Shown here in pieces: positions 42,578 through 49,960 of a DNA stretch of 64,000 bases. The first letter of the stretch is position 1. Each line of letters begins with the position of its first letter. Both the position numbers and the translations under genes were made by a program. Source of the stretch: Limiplasma sp034927815 (GTDB taxonomy: Bacteria; Bacillota; Clostridia; Christensenellales; Aristaeellaceae). The notes beneath the pieces are model-generated. The model was not told the DNA's origin. It was given only the letters and a program-made list of their open reading frames with translations, and searched no databases. The stretch covers positions 62,001 through 126,000 of the forward strand of contig JAYFPK010000004.1 in NCBI GenBank assembly GCA_034927815.1, read 5' to 3'.

Positions 42578-43711
42578 TCATCCCCCTATAAAGGCCTTCA
42601 CCGCCTGGGCCACCCGGCGCACTTCCTCCTGGGTCAGGTACGGGTGCATGGGCAAGGACAGAATCCTTTGGGTCACATCCAGGGTGACGGGGAAAAGGGA
42701 ATCCTCAAAGCCCATGGAGGCATAGGCGGTTTGCCTGTGGACGGCCTTGGGGTAATAGATCATGGTGGGGATGCCCGCCTCCCGCAGATGCTGCCGCAGC
42801 CCCTCCCGCTGCCCGGCGTCCCGGAGCAAAATGCTGTACTGGGCCCAGGCGCTGTGATACCCCTCCGGGATATAGGGCGTGACGACTGCGTCCCCGAGCT
42901 CCTGGGTATACGCTTCCGCCACCCGGCTGATGGCCTTCAGCTCATACCGCTGAAGGGCCTCCAGCTTGGGCAGCAAAATGGCGGCCTGGAGGGTGTCCAG
43001 GCGGGAGTTGAGGCCGATGAGGCGGTTGTCGTACTTGTCCTGGGGAGAACGGCCCTGGGCCCGCAGGGAGCGCAGCAGGGCGGCCTCCTGGTCGCTGTCG
43101 GTGAAGATCGCGCCTCCGTCCCCATAGCAGCCCAGGGGCTTGGAGGGAAAAAAGGAGGTGGCGGCGGACCCGCCAAAGGCACAGGCGCGCTTTCCGTTCA
43201 GGCTGCCGCTGAAGCTCTGGGCCGCGTCCTCCAAGACCATCAGGCCATGGCTTTGGGCGATGGCCTCCAGGCGGGGGTAGTCCGCCGGCAGCCCAAACAG
43301 GTCCACGGGGATGAGGGCCCGGGGCCGGAGCTTGCCCTCCCGCTCCACCCGCTGGATGGCAGCCTCCAGGGCGTCAGGAGAGAGGTTGAAGGTACGGGGA
43401 TCGATATCCACGGGAATGGCGGTAGCCCCCAGCACCGAGGCGCATCCAGCAGAGGCGAAATAGGTGAAATCCGCGGTGAACACCGCGTCTCCCGGGCCGA
43501 TTCCCCAGGCCATCAGCGCCAAAGTCAGGGCGTCCGTGCCATTGGCGCAGGAAATACAATACCTGCGGCCCACATAGGCCGCCAGCTTTCCCTCCAGTTC
43601 CTCCACCTGGCTGCCCAGAATGAAATGCCCCCGGGAGATCACCTGGGCGATCCCCTCGTCGATCTCCTTTTTCAGGGCTTCATATTGAGCGCTCAAATCA
43701 CGAAATTCCAT
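42578..43711 (-). CDS. DegT/DnrJ/EryC1 aminotransferase (WbpE-like)
   Basis: A 377-aa PLP enzyme. The PLP Lys is Lys191 in FFPSKPLG, preceded by the ligand region LEDAAQSFSGSLNG. The sequence pattern (FRDLSAQYEALKKEI at the start, HSAWAQYSILL near the end) fits UDP-2-acetamido-2-deoxy-3-oxo-glucuronate aminotransferases. Together with the three upstream genes it should convert the 3-keto sugar to UDP-GlcNAc3NA. The ATG overlaps the stop of the acetyltransferase gene (TAATG). Confidence 0.88.
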   Translation of the reverse strand: MEFRDLSAQYEALKKEIDEGIAQVISRGHFILGSQVEELEGKLAAYVGRRYCISCANGTDALTLALMAWGIGPGDAVFTADFTYFASAGCASVLGATAIPVDIDPRTFNLSPDALEAAIQRVEREGKLRPRALIPVDLFGLPADYPRLEAIAQSHGLMVLEDAAQSFSGSLNGKRACAFGGSAATSFFPSKPLGCYGDGGAIFTDSDQEAALLRSLRAQGRSPQDKYDNRLIGLNSRLDTLQAAILLPKLEALQRYELKAISRVAEAYTQELGDAVVTPYIPEGYHSAWAQYSILLRDAGQREGLRQHLREAGIPTMIYYPKAVHRQTAYASMGFEDSLFPVTLDVTQRILSLPMHPYLTQEEVRRVAQAVKAFIGG

Positions 43712-44271
43712 TACTCCACTTCCTTTAGCCCGTCCCCGGCGGGTTCATAGGCGCGGCCGCAGACGCCGCATTTCATCCCATGGAGCCGTTCCCCGCAGGT
43801 ACACACAAAGCCCGCGGGGCGGGCGGGCACCCCCAGCATCAGCGCGTGGTCCGGCACCGGGGTCGTGACCACGGCTCCCGCGCCGATCATGGCGTTGCGC
43901 CCGATGGTATTGCCGCAGACGATGGTGGCGTTGGCCCCGATGGAGGCGCCGTCCAGCACCCGGGTGGGCACAAAGTTCTCCTGCCCCTTGGGATACTTGG
44001 CCCTGGGGGTGAGGTCGTTGGTGAACACGCAGGAGGGGCCGCAGAACACATCATCCCCCAGGATCACGCCCTGGTAGAGGCTGACGTTGTTTTGCAGCTT
44101 GCACCCGTTTCCGATGGTCACATAACTGCCCACATATACATTTTGCCCCAGGCGGCAATTGCGGCCCAGGCTGGCCCCGCTTTGAATATGGCAGAAGTGC
44201 CAGACCTGGGTGCCCTCGCCGATGGAGACGTTTTCATCCACAAAGGAGCTGGGGTGGACAAAGGAGTTCAC
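43711..44271 (-). CDS. Left-handed beta-helix N-acetyltransferase (WbpD-like)
   Basis: A 186-aa hexapeptide-repeat protein. It has many V/I-G-x-x repeats, a loop with NDLTPRAKYP that carries substrate residues in sugar N-acetyltransferases, and a C-terminal segment with two CxxC-like pairs (CTCG and CGVCG). It probably acetylates the 3-amino group to give UDP-GlcNAc3NAcA. The start is GTG at 44271 overlapping the stop of the upstream dehydrogenase (GTGA), with GGGAGG eight bases before it. Confidence 0.87.
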   Translation of the reverse strand: MNSFVHPSSFVDENVSIGEGTQVWHFCHIQSGASLGRNCRLGQNVYVGSYVTIGNGCKLQNNVSLYQGVILGDDVFCGPSCVFTNDLTPRAKYPKGQENFVPTRVLDGASIGANATIVCGNTIGRNAMIGAGAVVTTPVPDHALMLGVPARPAGFVCTCGERLHGMKCGVCGRAYEPAGDGLKEVE

Positions 44272-45368
44272 AGTCCAAACCTCCCGGTAAAGTCGGTGGT
44301 GGCGCACTCCTCCAGGGGCAGGTTCACGGGCTGGCCCCGGGCGGAGGACAGGTAGATGGCCAGCACCAATTCCAAAGCCCGAAGCCCCGCCTCTCCGTCG
44401 ATGTAGGGGGCGCGGTCCTGGAGAATGGCCTGGGCCATGTCCGCGTACAGGGGGGTATGGCCAAAGCCGTAGACGTTGGGCGGGTCCTCCCTGAACTCCA
44501 TCTTGATGGTGGCCGGGTCTCCCCGGCCATCCCGGAAGTCCCATTCCTCGATTTTGTTGACGCTTTTGCCCCCGGCCTTCACCGTGCCGTCCTGGCCGAA
44601 AAGGTACAGGGTTTCCTCCAGGTTGTGGGGGTAGATGTTGGTGGTGCCCTCCACGAGGCCATAGGCCCCGTTGGTGAAGCGCACCAAGGCCAGGCCCAGG
44701 TCCTCCCCCTGGATGTAGGGATGCTCCAGGTTGTCGGTGTAGGCCATGACCTGGGAAACCTCGTCCCCCATCATCCAGCGCAGCAGGTCGATGTTGTGGA
44801 TGCACTGGTTCATCAGCGCGCCGCCGTCCTGCTCCCAGGTGCCCCGCCAGGAGGCGTGGCGGTAGTAATCTTCCCCCCGGTTCCAGCGGACATGGGCCGC
44901 CCCGTGGAGCATCCGGCCAAAGCGGTTTTCCTCCACGGCGGTGCGAATCTTTTGAATGGACTTGTTAAAGCGGTTTTGGTGGCAGGCGCATAGCTTCACC
45001 CCCCGCTTTTGGGCTGCCTGGATCAATGCGCGGCCATCCGCCATGGACAGGGCCAAGGGCTTTTCGATGATCACATGGCAGCCCGCGGCGATGCAAGCCA
45101 GGCCGACGGCGGCGTGCTTTCCGCTCTCCGTAGCCACGGCCACCAGATCGGGCTTGACCTCCTCCAGCATTTTGGCATAGTCCTCATACCGGGCCACCAA
45201 GGCTCGCTTGTCCTGGGGCAAAGGCGCCAGCACGTCCTCCATCCGCTGAGGGATGGGGTCGCACACGGCGGCCAATGCCAGGGTGTCCTCGTTTTTCAAG
45301 ACCGCGGCGATATGATTGGGCGCGATCCGGCCGCAGCCAATCAGCGCATAGCGAAGCGTATGACCCAT
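44268..45368 (-). CDS. Gfo/Idh/MocA-family oxidoreductase (WbpB-like)
   Basis: A 366-aa NAD-dependent dehydrogenase. The N-terminal Rossmann motif is LIGCGRIAPNH; the EKPLALS motif holds the conserved Lys. The C-terminal half has the dimer-forming beta sheet and GGALMNQCIHNIDLLRWMMG. In the Wbp pathway it oxidises the C3 hydroxyl of UDP-GlcNAcA. The neighbours on both sides support this role. Confidence 0.87.
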   Translation of the reverse strand: MGHTLRYALIGCGRIAPNHIAAVLKNEDTLALAAVCDPIPQRMEDVLAPLPQDKRALVARYEDYAKMLEEVKPDLVAVATESGKHAAVGLACIAAGCHVIIEKPLALSMADGRALIQAAQKRGVKLCACHQNRFNKSIQKIRTAVEENRFGRMLHGAAHVRWNRGEDYYRHASWRGTWEQDGGALMNQCIHNIDLLRWMMGDEVSQVMAYTDNLEHPYIQGEDLGLALVRFTNGAYGLVEGTTNIYPHNLEETLYLFGQDGTVKAGGKSVNKIEEWDFRDGRGDPATIKMEFREDPPNVYGFGHTPLYADMAQAILQDRAPYIDGEAGLRALELVLAIYLSSARGQPVNLPLEECATTDFTGRFGL

Positions 45369-45387
45369 GCAAAGGCTCCTTTCGCGC

Positions 45388-46695
45388 TTACAGCAAGCGG
45401 ATGTTCTTCCGGTTTTGGACTTTCTTCATGGCGTTTTTGGTATCCAGGATCAAGGAAGCGTGCTGGGCTACCAGGTCATAGTCCACATTGGTATGGGCCG
45501 TGGTGACCATCACCAGGTCCGCCTCCCGAATCGCGTCAGCCGTGAGGGCGGGAATGCCCTGGTGGAGCTTGCCATTTTCCCGGAACTCCGGCACATAGGG
45601 GTCGTAGTAGCGCACCTGGGCCCCCAGGGCCTCCAGGGCGTCCATCACCCGCAACGCCGGGCTTTCCCGGTAATCGTCAATGTCCTGCTTATAAGCCACC
45701 CCCAGCAGCAGCACCTGGGCCCCGTTCATGGCCTTGCGCTGCTCGTTCAGGGCGCGCATGGCCCGCTGGGCGCAGTATTCGGGCATCCGGTCGTTGATGA
45801 TCATGCTGCTTTCGATCAAGGAGGTGTGGAAGCCGAATTCCCGGGCCTTCCAGCTCAGGTAGTAGGGATCCAGGGGGATGCAATGCCCCCCCAGGCCGGG
45901 GCCGGGGTAGAAGGCCTGGAAGCCGTAGGGCTTGGTCTTGGCGGCGTCAATGACCTCCCAGATGTTGATTCCCATCCGGTCGCAGAGGATCGCCAGCTCG
46001 TTGATCAGGCCGATATTCACATTCCGGTAGGTGTTTTCCAGAATCTTCTCCATCTCCGCGATGGCGGGGGAGCTGACCCGGTGCACCGGGGCCTCCAGCA
46101 CGGCTTCGTACAGCGTGGCGGCGATATCCGTGCACTCCGGGGTGATCCCGCCCACCACCTTGGGGGTGTTCTTGGTCTTGTAGATGGCGTTGCCCGGGTC
46201 CACCCGCTCCGGGGAGAAGGCCAGAAAGAAATCCTTCCCGCAGACCAAACCGGACCGTTCCAAAATGGGCTTGATCAGCTCCTGGGTGGTGCCGGGATAG
46301 GTGGTGGACTCCAGCACCACCAGCATGTCCTTGTGCAGGTGGGGCATGATGCTCTCGGTGGAGGCGCGCACATAGCTGATATCGGGCTGCTGGTGCTCGT
46401 CCAGGGGAGTGGGCACGGCGATGCATACGCAATCGCAGGAGGCTACGGAGGCAAAGTCTGAAGTAGCTTTCAAAAGGCCGCTTTTCACCACTTCCTCCAG
46501 GTCCGCGTTCACCACGTCGCCGATGTAGTTGTGCCCCTGGTTTACCATGTCCACCTTCTGGGGCTGAACGTCAAACCCGATCACATGGAAGCCGGCCTTG
46601 GCCTTTTCCACCGCCAGGGGCAGCCCCACATACCCCAGCCCCACAACGCCCAATGTCACGGATTTGTCCTGAATCTTTTGCTTTAACAAAGACAT
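45388..46695 (-). CDS. UDP-N-acetylglucosamine 6-dehydrogenase (WbpA-like)
   Basis: A 435-aa nucleotide-sugar dehydrogenase. The NAD-binding motif is VVGLGYVGLPLAV. The catalytic Cys272 lies in GPGLGGHCIPLDPYYL, and the ends have the VAYKQDIDDYRESPAL signature. It oxidises C6 of a UDP-HexNAc to the uronic acid. First gene of the four-gene minus operon. The UDP-ManNAc dehydrogenase subgroup is an alternative, but the WbpB/D/E neighbours favour UDP-GlcNAc. Confidence 0.9.
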   Translation of the reverse strand: MSLLKQKIQDKSVTLGVVGLGYVGLPLAVEKAKAGFHVIGFDVQPQKVDMVNQGHNYIGDVVNADLEEVVKSGLLKATSDFASVASCDCVCIAVPTPLDEHQQPDISYVRASTESIMPHLHKDMLVVLESTTYPGTTQELIKPILERSGLVCGKDFFLAFSPERVDPGNAIYKTKNTPKVVGGITPECTDIAATLYEAVLEAPVHRVSSPAIAEMEKILENTYRNVNIGLINELAILCDRMGINIWEVIDAAKTKPYGFQAFYPGPGLGGHCIPLDPYYLSWKAREFGFHTSLIESSMIINDRMPEYCAQRAMRALNEQRKAMNGAQVLLLGVAYKQDIDDYRESPALRVMDALEALGAQVRYYDPYVPEFRENGKLHQGIPALTADAIREADLVMVTTAHTNVDYDLVAQHASLILDTKNAMKKVQNRKNIRLL

Positions 46696-46773
46696 TCTCT
46701 CGACTCCTTCATATGGGATTCCGCGGGATACGGGCGGGAAAAGCGTGCGGAATCACAGGATTACGACCCATGT

Positions 46774-46803
46774 ATGATACTCCAAGTAAGCCCGGGGTGT
46801 CAA
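46774..46803 (-). promoter_or_regulatory. Promoter of the wbp-like operon
   Basis: On the minus strand, TTGACA (46798-46803) and TATCAT (46774-46779) with an 18-bp spacer. Confidence 0.68.
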
Positions 46804-46827
46804 TGACGCGCAGGAGGGAACGGGGGA

Positions 46828-46855
46828 TTGACAGGCATAGGGAACGTGTTATGAT
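46828..46855 (+). promoter_or_regulatory. Promoter of the HEAT-like gene
   Basis: TTGACA (46828-46833) and TATGAT (46850-46855) with a 16-bp spacer, back to back with the wbp-like promoter. Confidence 0.65.
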
Positions 46856-46932
46856 CAAAGCAAGGACCGTAGGAAAGATAACGCGATGCGCACACATATC
46901 CCAGGGATAAGAGGGCAAGGGGAGGAGCGTTT

Positions 46933-47439
46933 ATGGTAGAAATTAAAAAGATGACCCCGGCGCAAAAGCAGGCGCTGGAGCAGCGGAGCAAGGAACTGCT
47001 CCCGGGGCAAATCCGGGAGCTGGTGGCGGAGCTTACGGCCAGTGAAAATGAAAGGGCCTTGGAGGCGTTGCTGCTGCTTTACTTCCGCTCAAACCTGTCC
47101 CCGGACGTCTATCCTTACATGGATGCCTTTGCCCAGCTGATGGACAGCAAGCAATCCTTCCACCGCACCCGGGGGATTTTTCTGCTTTCCATCAACGCCA
47201 AATGGGATGGGGAGGGAAAGCTGGACGCGGCCTTTGACCAATTTCTGGACCATGCCCAGGATGAGAAGGCTATCACCGCCAGGCAGTGCATCCAGTCCCT
47301 GGCTAATGTGATCCCCCACAAGCCGGGCCTCGGGGGGAGAATTAAAGAAAAGTTGGAGCATTTGGACCTGTCGGGGTATACGCAGAACATGAAGCCGCTG
47401 GTGATGAAGGATGCTTTGGAGATCCTCTCCATGCTGTGA
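46933..47439 (+). CDS. Helical-repeat (HEAT/ARM-like) protein of unknown function
   Basis: A 168-aa soluble protein made almost entirely of helices, with a pattern of paired helices of about 30-40 residues (ERALEALLLLYFRSN, RTRGIFLLSINAKW, ARQCIQSLANVIPH). This suggests a short HEAT-type solenoid acting as a binding module. No catalytic residues are recognised. GGGGAGGAGC precedes the ATG. It sits between the wbp-like operon and the spore-coat-type genes without an obvious partner. Confidence 0.75.
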   Translation: MVEIKKMTPAQKQALEQRSKELLPGQIRELVAELTASENERALEALLLLYFRSNLSPDVYPYMDAFAQLMDSKQSFHRTRGIFLLSINAKWDGEGKLDAAFDQFLDHAQDEKAITARQCIQSLANVIPHKPGLGGRIKEKLEHLDLSGYTQNMKPLVMKDALEILSML

Positions 47440-47513
47440 GGGGGTGGCGAAGGCTTCCTTTTTTGGGAATAGAAAGCCTGCCGGGGGGTCACAATAGCCC
47501 TGGAGGTGATGAT

Positions 47514-47687
47514 ATGAGTCCCAAGGAACTCATGTATCTGGAGGATGCCTTAAACCACGAAAAATTCTTGAAAACCCAGTGCGAGCAAGCGGCCCAGGCC
47601 CTGATGGACCCGGAGCTGAAAAGCTATGTCCAGCAGCTTGCCAACACCCACAACCAGATCTTCCAACAACTCTACCAGGTCGTGTAA
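47514..47687 (+). CDS. Small coat-type protein, 57 aa
   Basis: A short helical protein. HEKFLKTQCEQAAQALMDPELKS-type sequence, with paired helices and a DPELK turn, resembles the small ferritin-like coat proteins found in spore-forming Clostridia. An excellent GGAGGTGAT site precedes the ATG at 47514. It lies 12 bp before a CotF-type gene, which supports a coat role. The family call is by resemblance only. Confidence 0.7.
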   Translation: MSPKELMYLEDALNHEKFLKTQCEQAAQALMDPELKSYVQQLANTHNQIFQQLYQVV

Positions 47688-47699
47688 GGAGGGGAAGCC

Positions 47700-47951
47700 A
47701 TGAACGATCAAAACATTATGGAGAACCTTCTCCAGACCACCAAGGGCGCCTGCGGGCTGTACATGCACGGAACCATAGAATCCGGTACGCAGAACGTGCA
47801 CACTGCCTTTGACAATGCCCTGAAGGAGAGCCTGTGCATGCAGGACGGCATCTATCAGAAGATGTCCCAAAAGGGCTGGTATCCGGTGCAACAGGCGGAG
47901 CAGCAGAAGATCACGACTGTGAAAAACAAATTCGCCGGGGGAGCGCAGTAA
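47700..47951 (+). CDS. Spore coat protein, CotF family
   Basis: An 83-aa protein. LLQTTKGACGLYMHGTIES, the following NALKESLCMQDGIYQKMSQKGWYP, and a charged tail match the CotF four-helix pattern (GWY after the third helix). AAGGAGG precedes the ATG. It is co-transcribed with the 57-aa gene; a sporulation sigma-factor promoter would be expected upstream but I could not identify one confidently. Confidence 0.8.
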   Translation: MNDQNIMENLLQTTKGACGLYMHGTIESGTQNVHTAFDNALKESLCMQDGIYQKMSQKGWYPVQQAEQQKITTVKNKFAGGAQ

Positions 47952-47973
47952 GCCAACCCCCTGGAGCATCCGC

Positions 47974-48014
47974 CGCAAAAAGGACGCGCCTGACAAAGGG
48001 CCGTCCTTTTTGCG
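47974..48014. terminator. Bidirectional terminator between cotF-like and ygiQ-like genes
   Basis: CGCAAAAAGGAC (47974-47985) pairs perfectly with GTCCTTTTTGCG (48003-48014) around a 17-nt loop. The A and T runs lie inside the stem, so it can serve both strands. Confidence 0.72.
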
Positions 48015-48029
48015 TGGGATGGGTTCGCT

Positions 48030-49880
48030 TTACCGCTTGCCCCGGCTTTTGGGAGGCGGCGCTTTGGGGCCGGGGCGGCTTCCGGGAGAAGGGCCGCCCC
48101 CGGGGGGAATCAGGGCCTTTTTCCCATAGCCGATCAGGTCCTCCCGGCCGCTCAGGCGCAGGGCTTCCCGGATCAACGGGCGGTTTTTGGGGTTCTTCCA
48201 CTGCAGCAGCGCCCGCTGCATGGCCTTCTCCCTGGGGGTTTTGGCTACAAACACGCTCTCCAGGGTCCGGGGATCCAGCCCGGTGTAATACATGCATGTG
48301 CTCAGGGTTCCGGGGGTGGGGTAGAAGTCCTGGACCTGCTCGGGCTGATGGCCGGTGTCCCGGAGGTATTCCGCCAGCATCACCGCGTCCTCCAAGGTGC
48401 TGCCGGGATGGCTGCTCATCAGGTAGGGCACCAGGTATTGCTTCAGGCCCAGCCTGGCGTTCACCGCCTCGTAACGCTGGACAAAGCGCTCGTATACCTC
48501 CCGGCCGGGCTTGCCCATCATGGCCAGCACCCGGGGAGAGATGTGCTCCGGAGCCACCTTCAGTTGCCCGCTGATGTGGTGGCGGCACAAATCCGTGAAG
48601 AAGCTGGGGTCCGGGTCCGCCATCAGGTAATCATAGCGCAGGCCGGAGCGGATGAACACCTTCTTGATCCGGGGCAGCTGCCGCATTTTGCGCAGCAAAT
48701 CCCCCAGCTCCCTGTGGCTGACCTTCAAATTCTTACAAGGCCGTGGATAGAGGCACTGCTTGTTTTTGCACGCGCCGCTTCTGAGCTGCTTCTCGCAGGC
48801 GGGGGCGCGGAAGTTGGCGGTGGGGCCGCCCACGTCGTGGATATAGCCCTTGAAGTCCGGCAGCCCGCTCACCAGCTTCGCTTCTTCCAAAAGAGAGGCC
48901 TCGCTGCGGGAGGACACGATGCGCCCCTGGTGGAAGGTCAGGGCGCAAAAGCTGCACGAGCCAAAGCAGCCCCGCACGGCGGACAGGGAGAAGCGCACCT
49001 CCGCCAAAGCGGGCACGCCCCCCAGCGCGTCATAGGAGGGGTGGGCCAGCCGGGTGTAGGGCAAGGCGTAGACCGCGTCCAGCTCCTCCCGGGTCAAAGG
49101 CAAGGCGGGCGGGTTTTGCACCACAAAGCGCTGGGGGTCCTGCTCCTGGCAAAGGCTTTGGCCCCGGATGGGGTCCTGCTGCTCATACTCCGCCATGAAG
49201 GCCTTGGCATAGGCCTTTTTGCTCTGGCATACCTCCCGGTGGGAGGGCAAAACGGCGGCTCCCTGGGGCGGCTCCTTGGCCATGTAGCAGCAACCCCTTA
49301 GGGTGGGCAGCTCCTGGGGCGGCATGCCGCGCCGGAACCAGTCCGCGCAAGCCAGCACCGTATTTTCTCCCATGCCGTAGAGCAAAAGGGTGGCGGCGCT
49401 GTCCACCAAAACGCTGCGGCGCACCTTGTCATCCCAATAGTCGTAGTGGGAAAAGCGCCGCAAGGAAGCCTCCACCCCGCCGATGAGGATGGGAGCGCCG
49501 GGATAGGCCTGGTGGATGCGGTTGCAGTATACCGTAACGGCCCGGTCCGGCCGCAGGCCCGGCTTGCCGCCAGGGGCATAGGCGTCCTCGTTGCGGCGCT
49601 TCTTGGCGGCTGTATAGTGGTTCACCATGCTGTCGATGACCCCGGAGGTCACCAAAAAGCCCAGCTTGGGCTTGCCAAAGCGCTTGAAATCATCAGGGCT
49701 GTGGTACTCGGGCAGGCAGAGCATCGCCACCCGGTAGCCCGCCTTCTCCAGCACCCGGCTGATGATGGCCTGGCCAAAGGAGGGGTGGTCCACATAGGCC
49801 TCTCCCACCACAAATACGAAGTCCGGGGCGTCCCAGCCCCGATCCAGGCACTCCTGAAGGCTCACGGGCAAGAAATCCAT
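48030..49880 (-). CDS. ygiQ: YgiQ-family radical SAM protein
   Basis: A 616-aa protein of the UPF0313/YgiQ family. The N-terminal cobalamin-binding-like region is about 20-150; the radical SAM motif is C305-x3-C309-x2-C312 in RGCFGSCSFCAL; the later FYPTPGTLSTCMYYTG is characteristic. The function of the family is unknown. The C-terminus is a basic Pro/Gly-rich tail. The promoter is an extended -10 at 49922-49927 and the ribosome-binding site is GGAAAGGATG. It lies 80 bp downstream of the giant glucan synthase gene. Confidence 0.93.
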   Translation of the reverse strand: MDFLPVSLQECLDRGWDAPDFVFVVGEAYVDHPSFGQAIISRVLEKAGYRVAMLCLPEYHSPDDFKRFGKPKLGFLVTSGVIDSMVNHYTAAKKRRNEDAYAPGGKPGLRPDRAVTVYCNRIHQAYPGAPILIGGVEASLRRFSHYDYWDDKVRRSVLVDSAATLLLYGMGENTVLACADWFRRGMPPQELPTLRGCCYMAKEPPQGAAVLPSHREVCQSKKAYAKAFMAEYEQQDPIRGQSLCQEQDPQRFVVQNPPALPLTREELDAVYALPYTRLAHPSYDALGGVPALAEVRFSLSAVRGCFGSCSFCALTFHQGRIVSSRSEASLLEEAKLVSGLPDFKGYIHDVGGPTANFRAPACEKQLRSGACKNKQCLYPRPCKNLKVSHRELGDLLRKMRQLPRIKKVFIRSGLRYDYLMADPDPSFFTDLCRHHISGQLKVAPEHISPRVLAMMGKPGREVYERFVQRYEAVNARLGLKQYLVPYLMSSHPGSTLEDAVMLAEYLRDTGHQPEQVQDFYPTPGTLSTCMYYTGLDPRTLESVFVAKTPREKAMQRALLQWKNPKNRPLIREALRLSGREDLIGYGKKALIPPGGGPSPGSRPGPKAPPPKSRGKR

Positions 49881-49921
49881 GGTTTCATCCTTTCCCGGGG
49901 CGGACGGGCCGCCCCCAAGGC

Positions 49922-49927
49922 ATTATA
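49922..49927 (-). promoter_or_regulatory. Extended -10 element of the ygiQ-like gene
   Basis: TGGTATAAT on the minus strand with a weak -35 (TTCCTG at 17 bp), in the gap after the glucan synthase gene. Confidence 0.55.
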
Positions 49928-49960
49928 CCATAGATCGCCCGGACCAGGAAGGACGGGGGC

